DNA from: Cymbidium sinense
Lineage: Eukaryota > Streptophyta > Magnoliopsida > Asparagales > Orchidaceae
Direction: 5' to 3'
Length of the DNA stretch: 64,000 nt
NCBI GenBank assembly: GCA_021442155.1
Contig: CM038228.1
Coordinates: forward strand, 86,072,114 to 86,136,113
Shown here: piece after piece, positions 11,581-23,176 of the stretch
Position numbering within the stretch: the stretch's first letter is position 1
Layout: every line of letters begins with the position of its first letter
Notes under the pieces: model-generated
Seen by the model: the letters and a program-made list of their open reading frames with translations, nothing else
Told to the model about the DNA's origin: nothing
Database searches by the model: none
Position numbers and translations under genes: made by a program

Positions 11581-12098
11581 ATATACTTTTATTTAAATAA
11601 TGTAGGAAATCTTTTTTATTTAGTACTACACCTAGGTGCTGGTGCATTAGCTTTTACACACTTTTCATTGTATTTAGATCATATAGCTCATCAGTTTCAA
11701 GAAATATCCTAGCCTTGAGACAATGTATTAAATGATTAATGTCAAGATTTTTTACAAGTTTTACATTAACTATCGAATACTTAATGTAACCATTTTCTGA
11801 TCCATGCTTATAACCCAAGAATGGCATTAATTTTCTAGTTATCTCCTTACATTAAATTTTTTTTAAATTTTGATTATGATTTTTCAAAAACCAACCTAGC
11901 TCAATGGATCAACTTTAGTTCTTTCTATTGGCTTTCTTGGACCTAGACCAAATTGGTCAAAGAATCAATTGTTGGCTAATTTGGTTGGGCTAGTTAGTCT
12001 AACCCAATTTGATTTTTAAAACATTGGTTGTTGGAAAATAAAGGTAATCAAATTAATCATTAACACCATGGCTGTTTGCAAATAATTAATTTGAAAGA

Positions 12099-12524
12099 AA
12101 ATTTTGGGTAAATTAATGTATGTCATCTTATAAAAGCTTTCATTATCTAATTACAAATGAGCCAATTTTGATACATATAATATATATTAATGCTTATGAG
12201 ATCAATATCTTTTTCTTATATTTTGGTGACAAATTAACTTTAATGTGATAGAGGTAAAATAATTATAAAAATTTACTTAAAGGCTTATTTTAATATTTCA
12301 TAGATATTAAGAATATTATAAAGAAAGTTATAGTATTCTAAAGCATGAATTTCCCACAATAATTATATGAATTTCATGCAAATTTTATTTTTTATTCATA
12401 CTTAGTAATGGTAGCTGATCATATAATAATTTCATACATTATAAATCAAGATTTAGGGACTTATAATCAAGTTTGGTAGTTACAAAATTTAGAGAGATCA
12501 AGAGTTGAGTGACAAAAGAGTTTA
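12099..12524. other. AT-rich stretch with no recognised feature
   Basis: It lies beyond the duplication breakpoint and has no counterpart elsewhere in the window that I can see. No gene or element was recognised. Confidence 0.5.
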
Positions 12525-12860
12525 CAATAATAAGAACAACAATAATAACAAAAACAAGCCTATATCCCACTAGGTGGGGCTAGCTATATAAATCCTTTTT
12601 CTTCATTGTGTCCTATTAAATGTCATGTTCTTATTTAATTTTAATAAATTTAGGTCTTTTTTTATACTTCCCAACCAATTCTTTTTAAGTCTTCCTCTGC
12701 TTTTCTTAACATAGGCCGAATCTAATACATTTATTATCCTAATCAGGTTATTGTGCAACTGCCATTTTATGTGACTAAATGATATGAGATGAATCTCTCT
12801 ATTCTTATCGACACTTGACTCACCCCAATCTTTTGATGTATATATTTATTTTATATTTTT
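12525..12860 (-). pseudogene. RTE-type LINE 3' end, 5'-truncated
   Basis: On the minus strand the sequence reads as the C-terminal tail of an RTE LINE protein: KKSRGRLKKNWLGSIKKDLN, then LLKLNKNMTFNRTQ and a piece like KRIYIASPT. These correspond to the RGRPKKTW...KDL...DRAQWR...IHVADP blocks of plant RTE elements. It is followed by the conserved 3' end CCCCACCTAGTGGGAT and a tail of TTG/TTA repeats (plus strand about 12525-12556). Stops interrupt the frame. It may be a separate insertion from the endonuclease remnant at 10023-11580, since both lie on the minus strand but in the wrong order for one element. Confidence 0.75.
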
Positions 12861-13544
12861 CTCTGAGTGAATTACATATAAGAATGTATATTCATCCTAC
12901 ATCACACAACATAAGGATGAATATCAGTGTTGGAAACATGAAAATAAGTATGCAGATAATCATTTGTAATTTTCACTTGGAAATTCGACACATTAATAAA
13001 AGCTCAATGTATTGTGCATCAACTTGAAGAATGGAAATAATATAAAAACAAATTTAAAATGATATGGTTGAGAAAGAAGACTAAGTTCTAGCATAAAAAA
13101 ATCATAAATTTTATAAAAAAATTATTTCTTGTAATATTGTCTTTTAATCTATAATAAATGGTCATCGATAGCAATCTTATGGCACCATATCATCAATTGA
13201 GTAGAAAAAGAATATCTTCTATTTGTATATATGAACCTTCCATTTTAGATCCCTTATTATATGTGGATGCAATTAAAGAAGTAGTTGAAGAAGGTGGTTT
13301 TGAAACACAATTAAATGGTGAAAAGGACTTGAAAGAAGAGGCTAAAACTAATGAATTTGTGTCTAATAAATCCAAGAAAATGGTTAATAATACATTAATC
13401 ATTCATTTAATGACTATATAGCCATCACTAAAAAAATCAAACATATGATACTATCTAATTTGTATCATATGATAACATTGTCTAGTGAATTTAATTTCGT
13501 AATAAAACATGTGCATTCATTGTTGCAAAATGTTTGATGATCAC
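12861..13544. other. Unassigned AT-rich DNA with one small ORF
   Basis: An 87-codon plus-strand frame at 13158-13421 has mixed, charged composition but matches no family I know and has no visible promoter or splice context; I do not call it a gene. A perfect 10-bp inverted repeat (CATATGATAC...GTATCATATG) lies at 13442-13471. Confidence 0.4.
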
Positions 13545-13688
13545 AAGTTATACACAGAAACCCTAACTAGCCATTGCCCATGCTCTGGCGATTTCCTTTT
13601 CCCCTTTCTTCGTGTGGCTTCTTGATCTCTCTTTCTTCTTGATGGCCTGGTCTGATTTTGATTTTCTTGAAAGGCAAGCCTTCTGATT

Positions 13689-14866
13689 ATGGACTCGACA
13701 TCGGCTCCCCTTTCGGGAAACCCAACCTCATCTCTTGCGGTTGTTAAATTTCCTGAACCATCTGGAATATCTGGCTCAACTCACTCCATGGCATCTAAAT
13801 CCTTCAAACATGTTCTTGCGGGTAAGGCAAAAAACACAGGTGAGTCACTTAAGCTTTTATCTACGTCTTTTCGGGGTGTGCCTGCGATCATGTGTGCGGA
13901 TTCGGTGGTGGAAAAGCTTGCTAAGATTTTGAATTTACATTGGTTAGTAAATTTGCACTGCGACGTCCTTCTATGGATAACATTAGATCCTTTCTTTCAT
14001 AGTCTAAAAATCTCTAGTGTGTTTTCTATTGGATTGATTGATTTGTGACATGTTCTGATTCAGCTTTCTAATGATCTGGATTACTCCCAAGTTTTTCTAG
14101 ACATTCATATTTTATTTTTAACTGTCAGATGCGTTTGTTGAAATGGACACCTTTTTTTAACATTAAGGAGGAGTCTCCTATTGTTCATTTCTGGTTGTCC
14201 ATTCCCAACCTTCATGTGCATTTCTTTAATCCAGAATTTCACTTTGCTGTGGCTGGGTTGTTCGGTCGACCTCTTCAATTGGACCAGGCGACTGCTTCTA
14301 ACACTAGAACTTCTGTTGCCTGGATACTTGTTGAATTGGATATAACTAAAAAATATCCTAAGGAAATTTGGTTAGGATTAGAAAATTATGGTTATTTACA
14401 AAAAGTGGAATTTGAAAACTTTCCTGTATTTTGCTCTTATTGTAAAATTCATGGGCATGGATTTGTTGAATGTTTTGTGGTTCACCCACACTTAAAGAAA
14501 AATACTGTTGTGCCCTCCAAAGCTGCTCCATTTATTAAGGATCCTTTGATTGAACCACAAAATGTTATGGCCACTAATACACCCATACTGATATCTAACG
14601 GTCATTGCCTTGAGATTCCTATCCCCCAACCCGATTCTACGGTGGCTACGCCTAACCATTTGAAGGTTGGCATGGTTGATAATAATGATGCTGTTCCTTC
14701 TAATGGAAATCACATACAATGCAATAATATTGGCATTAATGTTACTAATAGCAGCTTTGATTCCCCTATGGTTGCTGATTCCCTAATTAATGCAACTATC
14801 CCTGCCTCTGTTTCACTATTAACTAATGGTCAAGTGAATGATCTTGTAGGAATGGATGATGTGTAA
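13689..14866 (+). pseudogene. LINE ORF1 (DUF4283-like, CCHC zinc knuckle), frameshifted
   Basis: ORF1 of plant LINEs is an RNA-binding protein that packages the element RNA. The frame begins at ATG 13689, is frameshifted near 13935-14110, and resumes in the open frame 14129-14866. The second part carries a DUF4283-type segment with WLSIPNLHVHFFN and FGRPLQLDQAT. A CCHC knuckle follows at 14432-14473, CSYCKIHGHGFVEC, with spacing C-x2-C-x4-H-x4-C intact. The C-terminal part is low-complexity, rich in Asn, Ser and Thr, as is usual. A further 64-codon frame at 14990-15184 probably continues the same tail after a stop at 14864-14866. Confidence 0.8.
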
Positions 14867-15204
14867 TATTTAGAGATAGTTTCTACTCCTGATTTAGGTA
14901 TTTTTGTTTTTCCCACTTCTAATATCTCTTATGCTTCTTCTTCTAACCTTGATCTAATTCCAAATCTGATCTTACATCATAACAATGGATTGGAAGAAGG
15001 TGAAATGGCCTATAATCCCCAGGTGTCTCTTTTCACCAAGCATTTTACTGATAATTATTTATCTGACAGTGAGGCTGTGGATATGGCCAATAATTTTCAA
15101 ACAGTTATAAAAAATGAAAACAAATCCTCTAAATCTAAATTTCCTAGCTTTGCCAGAGTTACTAGATCTGACTCCTCTTATTAAAAATAAATGGTCTCTT
15201 TCCT

Positions 15205-16010
15205 CATTTAGAATGCGAGAGGGATTGGTTCCCTCTATGTTTGCAACAGAATCAGTAATTTAGTTTGGACCCATAATATTTCTTTCTTGGATATTTTGGA
15301 ACCCTTTATCCTACCCTCTAACATTCATTCTGTTGCTAGAATGATTGGTTTTGATAATTTCTTTGCTAACTCAAGTAATAAAATTTAGATTTTCTAGAAA
15401 AGTCCTTTTGTTTTACATGTTATGCAGGATTTACACCAGGTTGTCAATGTTAAAATCACCTTTGATAACTGGTGCTACTTTGGATCCTTTGTCTATGCCT
15501 CTTACAATAGGTATGGTATAAGGATCCTGTGGGAAGATCTGGTTAACTTCTCTTCCTTGATCAATGTTCCCTAGTTTGTGGGTGGAGACTTTAACACTAT
15601 CTCTTCTTCTGAACGAGTTGGTGGTAATGCACCTAACCTATTCTCCATGGAGGATTTCAATAACATGATCCTAGATTTTTACTTTACCAATATTGGTATT
15701 ATTGGATCTCATTTCACTTGGAATAATCACAGACTATGACAAAGATTAGATAGGATTCTGTTTAACAATCTATGGATCAATTTTTTTTCTACTACTTCTA
15801 TTGAACATCTCAGTAGAACCTTATCCAACCATTCCCCTTTGCTCATCTCTATCAAGGTTAGTGCGGATACCCCCTTTTCTCATATTCCATTCTAGTTTCA
15901 AAATATGTGGCTTATGGACGATAGATTTTTGGTAGTGGTTGCTAGTAATTGCGGTGATCCTCACCATCCTGATGATTCCATTGTAGGGATGATGAGATTT
16001 TGGATTAAAT
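15205..16010 (+). pseudogene. LINE ORF2 endonuclease domain
   Basis: An apurinic/apyrimidinic-type endonuclease that nicks target DNA to prime reverse transcription. With stops ignored, the frame shows WNNHRL-type and VGGDFNTI motifs (near 15575), followed by HFTWNN, RLDRILFNNLWI and SNHSPLLISI. These are the standard C-terminal blocks of plant L1 endonucleases. The early N/E motifs are poor. Several stop codons (for example near 15387, 15573 and 15737) disable it. Confidence 0.8.
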
Positions 16011-17700
16011 TAAAAAGGCTTAAATAATGCCTCAAATGGTGGAACAAACACTGCTTCAAAAATCTGTTTACCAACATCAAAGAATTAGAACATGAGGTTA
16101 TAGTTTTAGAAGACGCTTCCATTAATGGCACTTCCAAAATTATCCTATTAAACCAAGCCAAAGATTGGTAAACATGCTACCAAGACATGGAGAAGACCTA
16201 TTGGAGGCAAAAAGCTTTTTTAAAATGGATATCTGATGGTGATAGAAATACCAAATTTTTTCATGCAATGGTTAAAAAGAAAAGGCTTCAACCACATTAA
16301 AAAAAAAAAATGATGATAGTTGATGCGATAATAAGGAGCTTGTTGATTCGTATCTTTCTTCCTTAATAAAATGTGAACTATGATGAGTTATCCCGGCCTA
16401 AAGTTATCCCTAAGATCATTTCTAATGAAGATAACAATATGCTTACTTCATTACCCTCGAGTAAATAGCTTCCACTTTACGAATATGAATCTGATTCTGG
16501 TCGGCCCTGATGGCTTTACTACCTTATTTTTTCAAAAGTGCTGATATATTATCAAAGAATATTTGATTAATGCTATTTTGGACTTTTTAAGTACCCTCCC
16601 TAAATACTTTTCTAGCACTTCCTTTATCCTAATCCGTAAAATAGATAAGCCTGAACTTTGGAGCCATTTTAGGCCTATTAGTCTTTGTACCTTTCTAATA
16701 AGCTCATCTCTAAGATTATGGCCAAAAGACTAAGTATATTTCTCCCTATAATTATCTCCCCTAACCAAATTAGTTTTGTCAAAGGTTGATCTATCTCTAA
16801 TAATGTTTTGTTAGCCCAAAAAATTATTCATGATTTAAATGCTAAGGTTTGTTATGGTAACTTAATTTTTAAGCTGGACATTTCCAAATCTTATGATAAC
16901 ATTAGTTGGACTTTCCTTTATAAAATTCTAACTCTTTTTGGATTTTCCAATCAATTTATTACACTAATTAAGAATGGTATTGAGAACTCTTGGTTTTCAT
17001 TACTTATTAATGGCAAGGTCCATGGCTTCTTATCTTCCTCCCATGGGATAAGGCAAGGGGACTCCCTTTCTCCGGCTCTTTTCATTATTATGGTGGAATA
17101 TCTCTTTAAAAGCATTGAGCATATGTTTTGTAAAATGCCTACCATGTTCTATAAAACTAAGGGTGTTTTCCCATCTCCCACCTTAGATTTGCTGATGATT
17201 TCATAATATTCTGCAATGGATCTATCCACTATATTTAAAATTTATGTAAATTTCTTACTTTGTTTGGAAAGGAAAGTGGCTTGAAGATTAACCCTGACAA
17301 AAGTTATTTTATTGTAGTCCGTCGATTTCATCATCTAGGATCAATGCCATTAAGAAGATTACATGATTTGCTCATCAAATTCTGCCCATTAAATACCTTG
17401 GTACTCCTTTATATTGTGGAATGAAAAGATCTTCCCTCTTTGATGATGTTATTCAAAAAATATATAAGAAAACTTCCTCTTGGGAGTTCCATTTACTTTC
17501 TTTTGGCACTAGACTTATCCTGATCAAAAGTATTCTTTTCTCCTTGCCTTTCTATTTGCTATCCACTATTGTGCCTACCATCTCTATCATTAAAAAGATT
17601 AACAGACTTATTAGCAAATTCTTTTGGGTATCTACTTCATCTTCCAAAAAACACATTGGCCTAGCTGGAACAACTGTTGTGGGCCTTTGAATGAAGGTGG
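16010..17700 (+). pseudogene. LINE ORF2 reverse transcriptase domain
   Basis: The RT copies the element RNA at the nicked target. Visible motifs in order are FRPISLC near 16668, the A motif FKLDISKSYDNISW near 16867, the B motif GIRQGDSLSPALFI near 17046, and the active-site box FADD at 17188-17199. The FADD box lies in a different frame from motifs A and B, so at least one frameshift separates them. A thumb-like region follows in an open frame at 17421-17690. Poly-A expansion and stops near 16300-16500 break the N-terminal part. Confidence 0.85.
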
Positions 17701-17748
17701 TTAGGATGCAAAACTTTAGAAGACTCCATTAAATGCTTCTTATACAAA

Positions 17749-18430
17749 ATGTGGTGGAATCTTAAGAGCAATCATTGCTACTGGTCTCAATTTATGCTCG
17801 CCAAATACTGTAAGGGGAAACACCCCCTCATTTGTCCTTTCAAAATTGGGGATTCTCCTGTGTGGAGAAGACTTTGTAATATCAAGTGGGCTGCTAAGAA
17901 TTTGATCTCCTGGGGTGTGAATTCGGGATCATCCTTCTCTTGGCAAGATAATTGGCTGGGTTTGGGTTCTATTGACTCTTTACTAAATACTCATTCTACT
18001 GAGAGGCTTAAGGTTAGCCATTTCATTACGCATAATACTTGGGATGTAGCTCAATTAGTTTCCAATGTCCCTAATGGGATCGTTAACAAAATCTTTAACA
18101 TTAATCTAACATTTAACAAATCTGACCAAATCCTATTTAAAAATTCCTCCTCTGGAGATTTTATTCTCAAGAATGTTTGGCATGCTTTCTGACTTAAAAC
18201 TCAAGAATCATTATTTTTACTAAAATCTGGAGTAATTCTATCCCTTCCTCTTTCTCAGCTCTAACTTGGTGCATTCTAAAGCACAACATTCCTGTTGATG
18301 CCTCACTCCTTAACAAAGGTTTCCATCTTCCCTCCAAATGCCAATGTTGCTTTCACATTGAAACTGTGGATCTTGTCTTCGTGAATGGCCCTATTGCCAC
18401 TAAAGTTTGGAGATGGTATGAAAGTATGTT
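17749..18430 (+). pseudogene. LINE ORF2 linker and zf-RVT-like region
   Basis: The open frame 17749-18192 has the Trp-rich linker typical after the RT (WWNLKSNHCYWSQFMLAKYC, then FSWQDNWLG). After a stop near 18190 the sequence shows LTWCILKHNIPVDASLLNKG and a CQCC cluster followed by NGPIATKVWRWY, matching the zf-RVT region common before the RNase H in plant LINEs. Confidence 0.75.
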
Positions 18431-18771
18431 AAATACTCTCCTCTTTGATGGATCCCTCTCTATCCTACAACTTCTTAAAAATTTTCTTTCTTATACATCG
18501 AAGGGTCACATCAAAGGTGTGCTAACTACTACTCTGTTGTGGTATATCTGGTGGGAAAGAAATGAGGCTAAACATTGTGGAATTCCTATGAACTTTCAAT
18601 GTATTATTGCTAGAACTAAATCTAAAAGTACATCTCTTTATAAAGCTGACCTCCTTACTCCCTCTAGCTTTAAAGGATTTAAACATTTGGCTCTTAACCT
18701 TGGGATTAATCTCCTCTCTTCTGAGTTTGAGTATACTCATAAAATTATATATTGGATAAAGCCTAATTATC

Positions 18772-19248
18772 ATGTCATTAAGGTCAACACTGATGGATCA
18801 GTTTCTAATGGCCTTTATGGTTGTGGAGGGATTTTAAGAGACTATAGAGAAAAGGTGATTGCCACATTTGCTGTTCCTCTAAGACCCTGTTCTATTCTTT
18901 TTGTTGAGCTTTATGGGCTTCACTATAGAATTTTTGTCTGCATTCAGAAAGGATTAAAAAAAATTTGGTTTGAAATTGATGCTCTCCTCCTCTTGGAATT
19001 ATTAAAATCATGAGCTCATGGCAATGCTGAAGTTTTCTGTTTACTTAACCACACAAGGAGGCTTCTTGCCACCCTTGATTACCATATTTCTCATACCTAT
19101 CAGGAAGGTAATTCTTGTGCTGATTTCCTTGCTAATTGGGGCACAAAATCCTCTTTTGTGAATTTATTCTCCAATGATAATATTCCTTCCTTCTTACGGG
19201 GGCTTATGAATTTAGATAAAATAGGTTTACCCTATGTTAGAAAATTTT
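18772..19248 (+). pseudogene. LINE ORF2 C-terminal RNase H
   Basis: RNase H removes RNA from RNA/DNA hybrids. The first catalytic Asp is in KVNTDGSVSNG, the Glu in FVELYGL, the second Asp in FEIDALLLLELL, and the His region in HISHTYQEGNSCADFLANWG. An in-frame TGA at 19011-19013 splits the domain. The frame ends at TAA 19246-19248 after PYVRKF. This domain is typical of plant L1 elements. Confidence 0.85.
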
Positions 19249-20757
19249 AAATTTATTTTATTGCCTGGTTGTTTCAACTGTTTGGTTTGGAGGGGGCTAG
19301 CCTCCCATCTTAGGCTTGTGTACTGCTTTTGTCCCCTCACTTGTTCGAATGGCATTTGGGTGCTGCTGACTAGTCCTGATTGGATTATTTTACTGTTCTA
19401 TTTGGGTTATGCTGCTATTGTTGTTTCATTTTTTGTATTTTGTGCACTTTTTATGTATCCCCTTGGTGGCTTCTTCTGGTTGTTTTCCAAGCCTGGTACT
19501 TGCTGCAGCTCCAACTACTGGATAGCTTTTCTTGTCCTAATATATGGGCTAAATTTACTCCTATTTGGCATTGTGCTCTTCCTTCAATGCCTGGGATTAT
19601 ATCCCCTCATCTTTCTCTATTGTACCCACTGGTGAGTCTCCTCTTTTCTCTTGTGGTCTGGTTACTGTTGCGACATTTCCAATATCATTTTCTATTGGGC
19701 TCGCTTTGTGGCTTTCAGTCTGTTGCGCACTGGAAGTTATGGTGGCTGGTTTGTTGTTTGGTGTTGTGCGGTTGGATATTGTTTGGTGAACTAAAGATTT
19801 TTCTTTTAAGATTTCCTATTATGGAATCTTTAGGACTAGTTTGAGGCTTATTTCAGCTAGTATTTTACAATATCATTATGGTTTTGCTGTATAGATGTTC
19901 TTACTACTTCTAGTATGCTGTTTTCTTTTAGAACCATTTATAGTTGGCTACATTCATGCAAGCTTGTTCGGATTTGGATGCTATTACTTATTCTGCTGAA
20001 CCTGTTCAAATTTTATCATTATGTAATGAAACATGGGTGGGTTGTTGTGGGTTGGCTTTCTGATATCTGTTGGAACTATTTGGGCTTTCCTGTTGATAAA
20101 GAAATGTTGTCTTCCCTTTATCTTTTGTATATGTGTGGATTTCTATCCCCTATGTACGTGGTTGGCCTTGTTATATTTTCGTATACTGCTCGTTTGGGCC
20201 ACATGTCTCTCTTATAATGGATGGATTGTCTCCCCAGGTTTGTAGGCTATGATGGATGGTTGAGTTCACCCATTCTTTGGTTGGTAGTAGCACGTCTGTT
20301 GTATCCCTTCCTTTGGTTTTGGATGCACATGGTTGTGGCTGCCCCAAGTTGGTGTGAGTGTGCCTGAGCTTTTTTCTACAACTCTCCATTTTTCCTCAAT
20401 TTTTATGTTTCTTCCACTGTTCTAACTCATATCATTTTAACGGTGCTAACTTTTTCTCTAGATGTTTGTAGATTCTGTGCTCTTTTCCTGCAGGTCATTT
20501 CTTTCTAGAGGTATAAACTTCTTCAGCCTCAACATTTGCTGTTGTTGGCTAGCCTTACTTTTGCTCTTGTGTATCTTTTTCTTTCCTTAGTAGTTTCTTT
20601 TTCTTTTTATTGTGTGGGTTGTACTTAGTCAGGGGATTCACTCTCTAGGATGTTTGTAGCTCTTTGAGCGGTAGCTTCTGAGTTTATCCCCTTTTAAGGA
20701 ACTTGTAACCCTTTTTTTAGCAATAAAATTCCCCTATATGGGGTTCTCCCAAAAAAT
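19249..20757 (+). other. LINE 3' untranslated region
   Basis: A T- and TG-rich stretch without coding features. Its hydrophobic open frames come from the T-rich composition and are not genes. AATAAA lies near 20722 and a short A-rich end near 20750. Confidence 0.7.
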
Positions 20758-21189
<432 letters not shown>

Positions 21190-21198
21190 TTATGAATT

Positions 21199-21433
21199 CA
21201 TTAGCCACTCATTGATTATTTAATCTTGTAAGGAATAAATTTTAATTGTACTATTCATTTTTTAGGCAATATATTACAACTTAAAGATATTTTACTTGTA
21301 TCTTATAGATTAAGTAAAAAGATATACAATACAAGTAACATATCTTCAAGTTATAATATATTTGTCTAAAAAATGCATAGTATAACTAAAATTTATTTTT
21401 TTACAAAATTAAATAATCAATGAGTTACTAATG
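21199..21433. mobile_element. Hairpin MITE, about 235 bp
   Basis: The two halves are near-perfect inverted copies of about 105 bases. The left arm begins CATTAGCCACTCATTGATTA, and the reverse complement of the right arm begins CATTAGTAACTCATTGATTA. They match through shared blocks such as CATTTTTTAG and ending in TTACTTGTA, with a short loop near 21310. It has no coding capacity. The superfamily cannot be assigned because no clear target duplication was found. Confidence 0.75.
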
Positions 21434-21899
21434 ACTTGGTGGGTCTTGATGTGCGAGATCTTGCAACGAATAAACTTTAAGTATGAGATTGAAAAATCCC
21501 TTGCCTAAATAGTTATGGTAGGATTAGTGATTGGATATCTAAGCTTATGTTTAATTGTTATGAAGTATTACTCCTTAGGATTAGTTTGGAATGTAGCACA
21601 GATGCAATCACTAAACATCATGGCAATTTTGCTCGTAGAAATGCAAAACATAAGACTTACCATGCCTATATAAAACATAACATTTATAAATTTACTATTT
21701 TAAAGACTAGCTTGTGGTTGTTCTTACATCCTTGAATAGTTTCTTGTCAATTGTATAATGAGTTCTCAAATATACTTGGTTTGATGAAAAAGAAGGTAAC
21801 GTCCTCCTATCTCACTTAAGACCTAAACATATTGGTTTATTAGTTTAGTAAACTAATAAACTTGCTTTCTTAAACTAATGAAGCTTTTCAAAATACATA
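21434..21899. other. Unassigned AT-rich DNA
   Basis: No gene was recognised. A short palindrome lies inside (21835-21861). Confidence 0.45.
21835..21861. repeat. Short perfect palindrome
   Basis: Arms GTTTATTAGTTTA and TAAACTAATAAAC around one base. Function unknown. Confidence 0.8.
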
Positions 21900-22965
21900 A
21901 GATTTACTACTAAATATACTTGGTATGATCAATCTCATTTATAATTATAGTTCTGGACTTATAGTCATAACATTTTCAAGAAAACATTTTCTTTAATGTG
22001 ATTCTCATAATATTTTTTGTCATTAGGAAAATTATTATTTTTCAACTTCTTTGATTTCTAACTTACTAAATATTTAACAACACCTTTTAAATCATCCTTT
22101 TGATCTTGGTTTTCAAAATTAGACTTATCAGTTAAATGCATGAATTCTTCAATTATTAATGCTCTTTTGTTAAATACCATATAAGTTTTTCTTGATGATG
22201 AATATCCTAAAAATATTATCTCATTTAACTTAGGTTCAAATTTTCATAAAATAGTTTTCTTTTTATTACAAATAAAAATAAAAATATGTAAAAGACATTT
22301 ATAATGCTTTTATCCTTAAGTAATTCATATATTTTCTTATTAAATATAGGTTGAATTTTAACATGATAGATTACAAGTAGTATTTATGACCTTAGCTTAA
22401 AGATATTTAGTTACTTTATATTCTTTTAACATTACATCGGTTGCCTTTACCAAGGTCTTTAGTTTTTCTTTCAACTATATTCTATTGAGGTGTTTTAAGA
22501 GAAAATATTATAGCCAATTTAATTCTCTTACAAAAAAATTATAAAATTATGATTTTTAAATTCACTTTCATGATCACCTGAATAGTGAAAATCAGATAAT
22601 CTAAACTCTTTCGAATCCATAAACCAACCATTCTAAACTTACAAAATGATGATTCTTATGTAAATTAAACTTCACCCAAATAAACCTAGCGATATCATGA
22701 ATAATTTTAAATTTTAAAAACTTGTTGCATAAATTAGTTCGATATAATTAAATCTTAAGTGATTTAAACAATAGTTTAGTTTGCTTGCACAAATATGATC
22801 ATTTATGTATTCTAATTTAGTTATTCCTTTAACAAATTTTAATTTTAAAATATTTCTAAATGTGTGTATGCTTTCATGACAATGTATTTTATGCCTTAAC
22901 CACGATTCATTTAAATAAGTTCTTAAACATTTAATTGAACTATTTTCATTGTTAACATCCATACT
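21900..22965 (-). pseudogene. Ty1/Copia pol remnant (GAG-pre-integrase and integrase)
   Basis: On the minus strand the open frame 22962-22714 reads like the GAG-pre-integrase region, with WLRHK, then KLKFVKGITKLEYINDHICA, which fits the WLWHRRLGHA...LVKGLPKL...IC.AC block. Further down come DIARFIWVKF, a SDFHYSGDHESEF-like stretch in the D-containing core, TPQ followed by VERK, and near 22230 IIFLGYSSSRKTYMVFNKR, the conserved FLGYS block after the integrase core. Stops and frameshifts are frequent. No RT or LTRs belonging to it were identified nearby. Confidence 0.8.
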
Positions 22966-23107
22966 AATTTTGTAAATATTTGAACAAATGAAAATATGTT
23001 CAGAAGTATCTTGTCACTTAGCTTAAAAAAAATATGAAGATGATAAAATGTTATTTCAAAACTTTTATTACAATGTTGATTTATACATAAAGGATTTTGT
23101 TTTAATT

Positions 23108-23176
23108 CATAGATTAAGAGGTCGACCCCACCTAGTGAGATTAAGGCTTTTTGTTATTGTTGCATAGATTAAGAGG
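23108..23176 (+). mobile_element. 41-bp retroposon tip with 14-bp target duplications
   Basis: A 41-bp insert (23122-23162) carries the core CCCCACCTAGTGAGATTAAG and a TTGTTATTGTTG tail, the hallmark 3' end shared by plant RTE LINEs and Au-type SINEs. It is flanked on both sides by the identical 14-mer CATAGATTAAGAGG (23108-23121 and 23163-23176). This is an extremely 5'-truncated insertion. Whether the source was the LINE or the SINE cannot be told from so little sequence. Confidence 0.85.

Larger units (their letters stand above)
4200..12098 (+). repeat. Segmental duplication, left copy
   Basis: Colinear with 45871-62215 once E2 (48685-57251) is removed. The match covers both the F element and the RTE LINE fragment beyond it, including the F/host junction. 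Homology stops after GAAAGAA at about 12098 on the left and 62215 on the right. Divergence by eye is roughly one base in ten, so the duplication is old. Confidence 0.8.
13545..20757 (+). mobile_element. L1-type LINE with RNase H domain, degenerate
   Basis: The domain order is that of plant L1-clade elements that carry an RNase H: ORF1 with a DUF4283-like region and a zinc knuckle, then ORF2 with endonuclease, reverse transcriptase, zf-RVT-like region and RNase H. A pyrimidine-rich 3' UTR of about 1.5 kb follows, with AATAAA near 20722 and a short A-rich end at about 20750. The 5' boundary is set by eye just ahead of the C-rich leader and is uncertain. No flanking target duplication was recognised. 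Stops and frameshifts break both ORFs, so the copy is dead. Confidence 0.85.

Noticed and set aside
13158..13421. 87-codon open frame, possibly a host exon
   Set aside because: No splice context, no recognised family, and a long open frame on the other strand. It is mentioned only as part of an unassigned stretch.
19234..20389. Several hydrophobic open frames after the LINE RNase H
   Set aside because: They overlap in different frames, follow from T-rich composition, and lie in the LINE 3' UTR.
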